From an uncultured Gammaproteobacteria bacterium (lineage in GTDB: Bacteria > Pseudomonadota > Gammaproteobacteria > Ga0077536): DNA of 5,482 nucleotides. Below, in pieces: positions 1 through 5,290 of this stretch. The position numbers and the translations under genes were made by a program. The stretch is from contig CAIPNE010000123.1 of assembly GCA_903866355.1 (NCBI GenBank), positions 1 to 5,482 on the forward strand, in the 5' to 3' direction. The notes beneath the pieces were generated by a model. It saw only the letters and a list, made by a program, of their open reading frames with translations. It searched no databases and was not told the origin of the DNA. Position 1 is the first letter of the stretch; each line of letters starts with the position of its first letter.

Positions 1-1
1 C

Positions 2-70
2 TTTGCGCTGCTGGCGCTCGCCTATTTTGGCACCAAGGTTGTGCTCGAACTTATTCTCCACCGGAGCTGA
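2..70 (+). CDS. ypjD: YpjD/CcsA-like inner membrane protein, C-terminal end only
   Basis: Only the last 22 codons and a TGA stop (68-70) are inside the window; the rest lies to the left. The visible peptide is hydrophobic, with the core LLALAYFGTKVVLELIL and a basic end (HRS). This looks like the final transmembrane helix of the cytochrome c assembly (CcsA-like) protein YpjD, which commonly ends in a LAYFG-type helix. The neighbour supports the call: in E. coli and many other gammaproteobacteria ypjD lies directly upstream of the CorB/YfjD gene, as here, with only 5 bases between stop and next start. YpjD is predicted to be a multi-pass inner membrane protein; its exact function is not well settled. 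The name rests on a short tail plus context, so it is probable rather than certain. Confidence 0.7.
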   Translation, partial: FALLALAYFGTKVVLELILHRS

Positions 71-78
71 CCACAGTG
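63..78 (+). promoter_or_regulatory. Ribosome binding site and GTG start of corB
   Basis: GGAG at 63-66 lies 9 bases before the GTG at 76-78. It sits inside the last codons of the upstream ypjD-like gene, whose stop ends at 70. This decides the corB start: no ATG in frame comes before the conserved SASE motif, and the first downstream ATG (codon 31) would remove the first membrane helix. The close spacing suggests that corB is co-transcribed with the upstream gene. I see no separate promoter in the few visible bases. Confidence 0.75.
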
Positions 79-1383
79 GATCTCAATTTGCTTTACCTGA
101 CAGTCGCCGAACTCGTCGGCCTGTTGGTGATATCGGCCTATTTCTCGGCCTCAGAAACCGCGGTCATGGCCCTCAACCGCCACCGCTTGCAGCAATGGGC
201 ACAGAGCGGACACGCCGAGGCTGGCCGCGTGCTGCGACTGCTCGGCAAGCCTGACCGCTTCATTGCCCTGATGTTACTGGGCAACCATTTTGCCAAAGTG
301 CTGTTGATTCAAGTGGCGACGCTCACCGCGCTGCAGTGGTGGGTGGGCACAAATTTATTACTGACCACCGCCAGCATTACGCTGGTGCTGGTGGTGTTTG
401 GCGAAGTGCTGCCCAAGACCCTAGCCGCTATTTATCCCGAACGGGTGGCCTATCCTGCGGCGCGCCTGTTGTTGCCGCTGATGCGGGTATTTCAGCCGCT
501 CATCATGCTGCTAAACGCCGCCACGCAGTTGCTGCTCACACCTTTTCAACGCGGCGTGCCGCGAGCGGCGTTAGACCTCACCGAACGTGAGGAACTGCGC
601 ACCGCCTTGCAAGAAGCCGGGGCGATGATCCCGCAAAAACACCGCGACATGCTGGTCGGTCTGCTGGATCTGGAAAACGTCACGGTGGAAGACATCATGG
701 TGCCGCGCACGGAAATCGTCGCCATCGACCTCGACAAAGAATGGCTGGACGTGGTGGACCAATTGACCACTTGTCGGCATACCCGCGTGCCGTGCTACCA
801 CGGCAACCTAGATGACGTAGCGGGCATTCTGCATCTGCGTAACTTGAGCCGCCTGTTGCGCCAGTCACGGGATTTTACCTTGACGGATCTCGAGGCCCTG
901 CTGGTGCCGCCCCACTTTGTGCCGCTGGGGGCCAACCTGTACACGCAGCTCATCAATTTTCAGCTGGCCCGCCAGCGCTTGGCGTTGGTGGTGGACGAGT
1001 ATGGCGACATTGCCGGTATGGTCACGGTCGACGACTTGCTAGAACAGGTAGTGGGCGAGTTCACCTCGGCAACACAGCTCAATTCACGCGAGGTTTCGCG
1101 CCAAGCAGACGGTAGTTTTGTGGTGGAAGGCAGCGCCAATGTGCGCGAGCTCAATCGAGGGTATGGCTGGTCATTGCCAGAACGTGGACCTAAAACGCTC
1201 AACGGTCTGATTTTGGAAGCGCTAGAAGACATCCCGGAAGCGGGCACCAGTTTTAGGCTGGGCGAATACACCATCGAGATTGTGCAGGGCAGCGGACATA
1301 CGGTGCGCAATGCGCGTATTTTTCCGCCCGCGGGCTTAACCCGTGGTCCACGGACAGCCAGCGGCAATTTTTCGGCTGAGTAA
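76..1383 (+). CDS. corB: CNNM/CorB-family membrane protein (DUF21, CBS pair, CorC_HlyC)
   Basis: This is a 435-residue protein, matching the usual length (E. coli YfjD/CorB is about 428). The family sits in the inner membrane and is tied to Mg2+/Co2+ efflux or resistance. The DUF21 membrane region covers roughly residues 5-155, with hydrophobic stretches near 5-25, 62-88, 94-116 and 127-153. It carries the SASE motif at 24-27 and the FGEVLPK motif at 108-114. A CBS pair follows at about 203-328: TVEDIMVPRTEI begins the first, and VVDEYGDIAGMVTVDDLLE closes the second. In relatives this pair binds ATP-Mg. A CorC_HlyC domain fills about 340-418, with the conserved NGLILEALEDIP segment. The gene begins 5 bases after the ypjD-like stop, so the two probably form one operon, the usual gammaproteobacterial pairing. 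One oddity is G69-N-H-F-A-K74, where E. coli CorB has GNNLVN. A related CorC/HlyC hemolysin-like protein is the alternative, but the membrane region favours CorB. The family call is secure; direction of transport is inferred from relatives. Confidence 0.92.
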   Translation: MDLNLLYLTVAELVGLLVISAYFSASETAVMALNRHRLQQWAQSGHAEAGRVLRLLGKPDRFIALMLLGNHFAKVLLIQVATLTALQWWVGTNLLLTTASITLVLVVFGEVLPKTLAAIYPERVAYPAARLLLPLMRVFQPLIMLLNAATQLLLTPFQRGVPRAALDLTEREELRTALQEAGAMIPQKHRDMLVGLLDLENVTVEDIMVPRTEIVAIDLDKEWLDVVDQLTTCRHTRVPCYHGNLDDVAGILHLRNLSRLLRQSRDFTLTDLEALLVPPHFVPLGANLYTQLINFQLARQRLALVVDEYGDIAGMVTVDDLLEQVVGEFTSATQLNSREVSRQADGSFVVEGSANVRELNRGYGWSLPERGPKTLNGLILEALEDIPEAGTSFRLGEYTIEIVQGSGHTVRNARIFPPAGLTRGPRTASGNFSAE

Positions 1384-1391
1384 GCTTGCGG
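1384..1391. other. Eight-base convergent junction between corB and radA
   Basis: The corB stop TAA (1381-1383, plus) and the radA stop TAG (1394-1392, minus) face each other across 8 bases. I looked about 60 bases to either side for a hairpin followed by a T tract on each strand. On the plus strand there are GC-rich palindromes at 1326-1335 and 1341-1353 inside corB and a T5 run at 1368-1372, but the run is 14 bases from the nearest palindrome, too far for a normal intrinsic terminator. On the minus strand I found no T tract after a stem. Termination may be Rho-dependent or overlap the opposing gene. Confidence 0.6.
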
Positions 1392-2744
1392 CTAAAACGC
1401 GGCGATGGCATCGGCCAAACGCGACACCGGCACGAGTTCGATGTCCAAATCTCGCGACACATTGGCTTTGGGCACGAGGGCGCGTTTAAAACCATGTTTA
1501 GCCGCCTCGCGTAAGCGCTCGGGGCCGTTTTGCACGGGTCTTATTTCGCCCGCCAGACCAATCTCGCCAAACACCACTAAATCTGCGGGCAAGGGGCGGT
1601 CGCGCAGGCTAGAAAGCACGGCCAGCACCACCGCCAAATCCACACCGGTTTCGGTCACCCGCACGCCGCCCACGATATTGGCAAACACATCGCAGCCTGC
1701 AGTCGCGACGCCGCCGTGGCGATGCAATACCGCCAACAGCATCGACAGTCGATTGTGGTCTAAGCCCACGGTGACGCGCCGCGGGTTAGCCAGCACGCTG
1801 TCGTCCACCAGCGCCTGTACTTCCACCAACAAGGGCCGCGTGCCTTCGCGGGTCACCATCACCACGCTGCCGGGCACGGGCTGCTCGTGACGCGACAGCA
1901 AAATGGCAGACGGGTTGGCCACTTCGCGTAGACCTCGATCCGTCATGGCGAAAACCCCCAGTTCGTTGACCGCCCCAAAGCGATTCTTGAAAGCGCGCAC
2001 CAACCGGTAGCGCCCGCTCAACTCCCCTTCGAAATAAAGCACCGCATCGACCATGTGTTCCAGCACCCGTGGCCCCGCCAGCGCGCCTTCTTTGGTCACA
2101 TGCCCCACGAGGTAGATTGCCGTGCGGGTGGCTTTGGCAAAGCGCACCAGTTGGGCGGCGCATTCGCGGACCTGCGCCACACTGCCGGGTGCGGAGTGCA
2201 AAGCCGAGGTATAGACGGTTTGGATGGAGTCGATGACCATCACCGCGGGTTTCTCCCGCGCGGCGATGGTGAGCACCCGCTCGATTTCGGTTTCGGTGAG
2301 CAAGCGCAGCGTATCCCGAGGCACTTTGAGACGATCCGCGCGCATGGCGATTTGGCCAGCTGATTCCTCACCGCTGACGTATAACGTGGTGGTGCCCGCA
2401 TCGCGATAATGCGCCAAACTCTGTAACAGCAACGTTGATTTGCCAATGCCCGGATCCCCGCCCAGCAGCACCACCGAGCCCACCACCAGACCACCACCCA
2501 GCACCCGATCGAGTTCTGCCAGCCCCGTGCCGAGGCGAGCCTCGGCAATGGCGTTCACCGCATTGAGATTGACGATCTGTGGCGCCTCGCCGGTATAGGC
2601 GTTAAGACGCGGTGCCGCGGCGGCGGCTGGCGCCACCCCCTCCTCCAGCGTGTTCCACTGCTCGCACTCCGCGCATTGGCCCGCCCATTTGGCGGCCACG
2701 GCCCCGCATTGCTGGCACTGGTAATGGCGTTTGCCGGGTTTCAT
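1392..2744 (-). CDS. radA: DNA repair protein RadA (Sms), branch-migration helicase
   Basis: This 450-residue protein is close to E. coli RadA (460) and collinear with it. RadA is a hexameric, RecA-related ATPase that extends D-loops and drives branch migration in recombinational repair. The N-terminal zinc finger is C10-X2-C13 and C24-X2-C27. Walker A is at 96-103 (GDPGIGKS) and Walker B ends at D172 (VMVIDS). The RadA-specific KNRFG motif, needed for branch migration, is at 253-257. A Lon-protease-like C-terminal domain runs from about 280 to the end, with GEIGLAGEIR at 393-402. An Ala-rich linker (about 37-46) follows the zinc finger. I chose ATG 2744-2742 because the zinc finger then starts at residue 10, as in relatives, and a GGAG lies 8 bases upstream. 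An in-frame ATG 14 codons earlier (2786) would add residues encoded inside alr and unlike any RadA start I know. The start overlaps the alr stop as ATGA. No key residue is missing. Confidence 0.96.
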   Translation of the reverse strand: MKPGKRHYQCQQCGAVAAKWAGQCAECEQWNTLEEGVAPAAAAAPRLNAYTGEAPQIVNLNAVNAIAEARLGTGLAELDRVLGGGLVVGSVVLLGGDPGIGKSTLLLQSLAHYRDAGTTTLYVSGEESAGQIAMRADRLKVPRDTLRLLTETEIERVLTIAAREKPAVMVIDSIQTVYTSALHSAPGSVAQVRECAAQLVRFAKATRTAIYLVGHVTKEGALAGPRVLEHMVDAVLYFEGELSGRYRLVRAFKNRFGAVNELGVFAMTDRGLREVANPSAILLSRHEQPVPGSVVMVTREGTRPLLVEVQALVDDSVLANPRRVTVGLDHNRLSMLLAVLHRHGGVATAGCDVFANIVGGVRVTETGVDLAVVLAVLSSLRDRPLPADLVVFGEIGLAGEIRPVQNGPERLREAAKHGFKRALVPKANVSRDLDIELVPVSRLADAIAAF

Positions 2745-2756
2745 GCTGACAGCTCC
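2741..2756 (-). promoter_or_regulatory. Coupled alr/radA junction: ATGA overlap and radA ribosome binding site
   Basis: On the minus strand the radA ATG (2744-2742) and the alr TGA (2743-2741) overlap as ATGA. The radA Shine-Dalgarno GGAG occupies 2756-2753, inside the last alr codons and 8 bases before the ATG. This geometry typically lets a ribosome that finishes alr restart on radA, so RadA output should follow Alr translation. Confidence 0.8.
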
Positions 2757-3808
2757 ACGCACTGCGCGCGCATATGCATGCGACACAACAACTCATAGGG
2801 AATAGTGCCCGCGGCGCGCGCAATTTCCTCGACCGGCAGACCCGCACCCCACAACACCACCGGATCGCCCACGCGGGCCCCGGGTATGGGACGCAAATCC
2901 ACCATCAGCATGTCCATCGTCGCCGCCCCCAAAACCTGGGTGCGTATCCCGTTGACCAGCACCGGGGTGCCCGTCGCGGCATGTCGTGGATAACCATCGG
3001 CGTAACCAAAGGCCACCACCCCGATGGGCATGTCCACCGGGCAGACATAGCCGGGTGCATAACCCACGGCACCGCCGGCCACCACGGTTTTCACCGCGAT
3101 GAGGGCCGAGGTAATGGTCATTGCGGGCTGGAGCCCCAGGCTCGAACCTGATGTTTCCTCAAACGGCGAGACGCCATAGAGCATGAGCCCCGGGCGCACC
3201 CATTCGCCAGCACCCGGCGGCAAGCTGAGGATAGCGCCGGAATTGGCTACGCTGCGCGCGGCCTGAAGGTCACCCACCGCGTCCAAAAATATTTGGAGTT
3301 GCTGCGTCACACTGGCCGCGCCGTGCACATGCGCGCTGGCGAGATGCGTCATTAAGCGTAATTCCCGGCCCGGGCGTTGCAGCGCAAGCACCGCACGGCG
3401 CGCGGCCGCCGGGGTAAAACCCAGCCGATGCATACCGGTATCAATTTTGATCCACAGCACATTGGCCACGGATTGGCGTTCAAACCACGCTTGTTGCTCC
3501 GCGTTATGGACGACGGATTCCAAGCCGTGGATGGCAATGTCGGTGAGTTCACTCGCCTCGAAGGGGCCTTCGAGGAGCACGATCGGCCGCGCAATACCGG
3601 CCTCGCGCAGGCGCACGGCTTCTTCTACCGAGGCAACCCCTAAGGCATCCACCTCGCCCAACGCCCGCGCCACCCGCACCACGCCGTGCCCATAAGCATC
3701 GGCCTTGACGATCGCCAGCACCCGCGCACCGGGTGCAGTGCGGTGCACGAGGTCCAAATTAGCGCGAACGGCGGCAGGATTAAAAATCGCCCGCGCCGGG
3801 CGGGTCAC
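2741..3808 (-). CDS. alr: Alanine racemase, PLP-dependent (biosynthetic)
   Basis: This 355-residue enzyme matches the usual length (E. coli Alr about 359). It interconverts L- and D-alanine in the cytoplasm and supplies D-alanine for peptidoglycan. The N-terminal barrel carries the PLP lysine K35 in AIVKADAYGHG (32-42). KIDTGMHRLG (121-130) holds K121 and R128, matching K129 and R136 of the Geobacillus enzyme. The likely catalytic tyrosine is Y250 (AVGYAPGY), and GYADGYPR (268-275) and PYE (337-339) are normal. Two positions differ from the common pattern: H160 replaces Asp in the MTHFAxAD motif, and A295 replaces Arg in the GRVSMD motif (here GAATMD). The chain is otherwise intact, so I expect activity. 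The GTG start overlaps the dnaB stop as GTGA with a good Shine-Dalgarno, and the 3' end overlaps radA. The position after dnaB, as in E. coli, suggests the housekeeping Alr rather than catabolic DadX, which normally sits beside dadA. Confidence 0.95.
   Translation of the reverse strand: MTRPARAIFNPAAVRANLDLVHRTAPGARVLAIVKADAYGHGVVRVARALGEVDALGVASVEEAVRLREAGIARPIVLLEGPFEASELTDIAIHGLESVVHNAEQQAWFERQSVANVLWIKIDTGMHRLGFTPAAARRAVLALQRPGRELRLMTHLASAHVHGAASVTQQLQIFLDAVGDLQAARSVANSGAILSLPPGAGEWVRPGLMLYGVSPFEETSGSSLGLQPAMTITSALIAVKTVVAGGAVGYAPGYVCPVDMPIGVVAFGYADGYPRHAATGTPVLVNGIRTQVLGAATMDMLMVDLRPIPGARVGDPVVLWGAGLPVEEIARAAGTIPYELLCRMHMRAQCVELSA
3781..3802 (-). terminator. Terminator-like hairpin with U5 tract inside the alr start
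   Basis: Read on the minus strand, CGCCCG (3802-3797), loop GCG (3796-3794) and CGGGCG (3793-3788) form a perfect 6-bp GC-only stem. A, then five T (3786-3782), then AA follow at once. This is the shape of a Rho-independent terminator or attenuator. It lies in alr codons 3-10, starting 2 bases after the dnaB stop codon. It may be chance, since Arg-Pro-Ala-Arg-Ala codons in GC-rich DNA readily form such stems. A competing 5-bp stem, CCCGC/GCGGG with a 5-base loop, uses the same bases. The stem and tract are seen directly; the termination role is inference. Confidence 0.35.
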
Positions 3809-3819
3809 CGGTGATCTCC
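3805..3819 (-). promoter_or_regulatory. Coupled dnaB/alr junction: GTGA overlap and alr ribosome binding site
   Basis: The alr GTG (3808-3806) and the dnaB TGA (3807-3805) overlap as GTGA on the minus strand. The GGAG motif (3819-3816, within GGCGGAGA) lies 7 bases before the GTG, in the last DnaB codons. The overlap sits in a perfect 10-base palindrome, TCACCGGTGA (3805-3814). This fixes the alr start at GTG and implies translational coupling to dnaB. Confidence 0.8.
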
Positions 3820-5205
3820 GCCGTACTGCTCGAAAGCGAGATTTTCGAAAGTGGTGTATTCCCCAAAAAAACGCAGTTTGCGCATGCCAATAGGCCCGTT
3901 ACGCTGCTTGCCGATGATGATTTCGGCCACGCCTTTGTCGGTGCTGTCTTCGTTGTAGACCTCATCGCGATAGATAAACATGATGAGGTCGGCGTCTTGT
4001 TCGATAGCGCCGGACTCGCGTAGGTCGGACATCACCGGCCGCTTATCGCCGCGTTGTTCCAAACTCCGATTGAGCTGCGAGAGTGCGATCACCGGCACAC
4101 TGAGCTCCTTGGCCAAGCTTTTAAGCGAGCGGGAGATTTCAGAAATCTCGGTGGCGCGGTTTTCGTTATTGCCGGGCACCGACATCAGCTGCAGGTAGTC
4201 GATGACAATCATGCCGAGCTTGTGCTCGCGCGCCAAGCGCCGACAACGCGCACGCAAATCCCCCGGCGACAGCGCAGGGGTATCGTCGATAAACAAATTA
4301 GCCTCGGACAGCACCCCGACCGCGTGCGTCAGCCGCGGCCAATCGTCGTCTGCCAGCTTGCCCGTGCGCACTTTGTGCTGATCAATGCGCCCAATCGATG
4401 ACAGCATACGCATCGCCAGCTGCTCGCTGGGCATTTCCATGCTGAACACCGCAACCGCCAGTTTTTCCTTCACCGCCGCGTGCTGGGCAATATTGAGCGC
4501 GAAGGCTGTTTTACCCATCGACGGCCGCCCGGCGATGATGATCAAATCGGATGGCTGGAGGCCAGAGGTCATGCCGTCCAGCTCGTAATAGCCGGTGGCC
4601 ACCCCAGTAATGGGGTTGTCGCGTTGAAAAAGTTGGTCGATGCGATCGAGCGCCCCGACTAGCAGCTCTTTGATGGGTCGAAAACCCTTACGCCCACGGG
4701 ATTCGCGTTCGGCAATTTGGAAGACCGTGCGTTCCGCGACGTCGATGAGTTCAGTGGTGCCCCGGCCGGCCGGTCGAAAACCCGATTCAGCAATGTCGGT
4801 GCCCGCCCGTATGAGCAGCCGCAACACGGAGCGGTCGCGCACGATGTCCGCGTAGGCCTCGATATTGGCCGCCGTGGGGGTGTTGTCGGCAAGTTGCGCG
4901 AGGTAATCGATACCCCCCACCATCTCCAGCTGGTCCTGAGTCTCTAGCCATTCGGAGAGCGTGATGATGTCGTAGGGTTTGTTCTCATTCGCCAGTGCTT
5001 CGATGGCGCGGAACACCGCCGCATGGTCGCGACGGTAGAAGTCTTGATGGTTGAGTTTTTCGACTACTTGTAGCCAAGCGTCGTTATCGAGCATGAGGCC
5101 GCCGAGCACAGATTGCTCGGCTTCCAGCGAATGTGGCGGCACGCGCAATGCGTCGACCGAGCGGTCTGCCGCGCCTTGCCGGCCCACTGTCATATCGCTG
5201 CTCAT
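3805..5205 (-). CDS. dnaB: Replicative DNA helicase DnaB
   Basis: This 466-residue protein aligns end to end with E. coli DnaB (471). DnaB is the hexameric 5'-3' helicase that encircles the lagging-strand template and works with primase and the polymerase III holoenzyme. The N-terminal domain covers about 22-125, beginning VPPHSLEAEQSVLGGLMLDN (22-41). A linker helix region lies near 175-195. The RecA-like motor fills about 200-460: Walker A GRPSMGKT at 226-233, likely catalytic E257 in SMEMP, Walker B VIDYLQLM ending near 341 with D336, LSQLNRSLEQR at 375-385, and KQRNGPIG at 433-440 with the probable arginine finger R435. There is no intein and no frameshift. The start is ATG 5205, with no clear Shine-Dalgarno in front; ATG at codon 5 (5193) is a poorer choice because it also lacks one. 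The gene follows rplI by 85 bases and overlaps alr by 4, so it heads or continues a dnaB-alr-radA unit. Confidence 0.97.
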   Translation of the reverse strand: MSSDMTVGRQGAADRSVDALRVPPHSLEAEQSVLGGLMLDNDAWLQVVEKLNHQDFYRRDHAAVFRAIEALANENKPYDIITLSEWLETQDQLEMVGGIDYLAQLADNTPTAANIEAYADIVRDRSVLRLLIRAGTDIAESGFRPAGRGTTELIDVAERTVFQIAERESRGRKGFRPIKELLVGALDRIDQLFQRDNPITGVATGYYELDGMTSGLQPSDLIIIAGRPSMGKTAFALNIAQHAAVKEKLAVAVFSMEMPSEQLAMRMLSSIGRIDQHKVRTGKLADDDWPRLTHAVGVLSEANLFIDDTPALSPGDLRARCRRLAREHKLGMIVIDYLQLMSVPGNNENRATEISEISRSLKSLAKELSVPVIALSQLNRSLEQRGDKRPVMSDLRESGAIEQDADLIMFIYRDEVYNEDSTDKGVAEIIIGKQRNGPIGMRKLRFFGEYTTFENLAFEQYGGDHR

Positions 5206-5227
5206 TGCGGCTGCCGAGAATCGTTCA

Positions 5228-5266
5228 GGCGTTGGTACCGACCGAGGTCGGTACCGCGCTCACGCC
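5228..5266 (-). repeat. Perfect 10+10 inverted repeat in the rplI-dnaB spacer
   Basis: GGTACCGACC (5234-5243) and GGTCGGTACC (5246-5255) are exact reverse complements with two bases (GA) between. Outside them GGCGT (5228-5232) and ACGCC (5262-5266) can also pair, across 1 unpaired base on one side and 6 on the other. In the minus-strand transcript this gives a strong hairpin about 30 bases after the bL9 stop and about 30 before the dnaB start. No U run follows it (AACGCCTGAACG), so it is not a standard intrinsic terminator. It could be a leaky terminator, an RNase-processing or 3'-stabilising structure for the ribosomal protein mRNA, a protein operator, or a dispersed palindromic repeat. I see no convincing -35/-10 promoter in the 85-base spacer (5206-5290). 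Confidence 0.6.
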
Positions 5267-5290
5267 CAGCGATTGAGTCTGGCGCTCGGC

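Noticed and set aside
3..254. 83-codon plus-strand frame over the ypjD/corB junction
   Set aside because: It is out of frame with both the YpjD tail and CorB, and its peptide matches nothing I recognise.
1341..1372. Palindrome CCGTGGTCCACGG followed by a T5 run near the corB end, as a possible terminator
   Set aside because: The T run starts 14 bases after the stem, and the stem is only about 5 bp with a usable loop.
960..1495. Minus-strand open frames opposite the corB 3' half (960-1367 and 1253-1495)
   Set aside because: Composition is typical of antisense shadows, and corB on the other strand is unambiguous.
1405..1890. 161-codon open frame on the plus strand opposite radA
   Set aside because: It is a Ser/Thr/Arg-rich shadow of a well-supported gene in GC-rich DNA, with no recognisable domain or clear ribosome binding site.
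1786..2163. 125-codon minus-strand frame overlapping radA in another frame
   Set aside because: Arg/Gly-rich out-of-frame shadow of radA with no motif.
2745..2786. Upstream in-frame ATG giving RadA 14 extra N-terminal residues
   Set aside because: The extension lies inside alr, does not resemble a RadA N-terminus, and ATG 2744 has a well-spaced GGAG and the ATGA overlap.
3282..3297. Perfect AT-rich hairpin TCCAAA-AATA-TTTGGA inside alr
   Set aside because: The weak stem lies in the middle of a coding region with no regulatory context; it is explained by codons for Leu-Gln-Ile-Phe-Leu.
4550..4700. Intein or insertion in DnaB, a frequent intein host
   Set aside because: The protein is collinear with E. 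coli DnaB through Walker A and all later motifs, with no added block.
5206..5290. A sigma-70 promoter for dnaB in the spacer
   Set aside because: I found no paired -35/-10-like hexamers with normal spacing on the minus strand.
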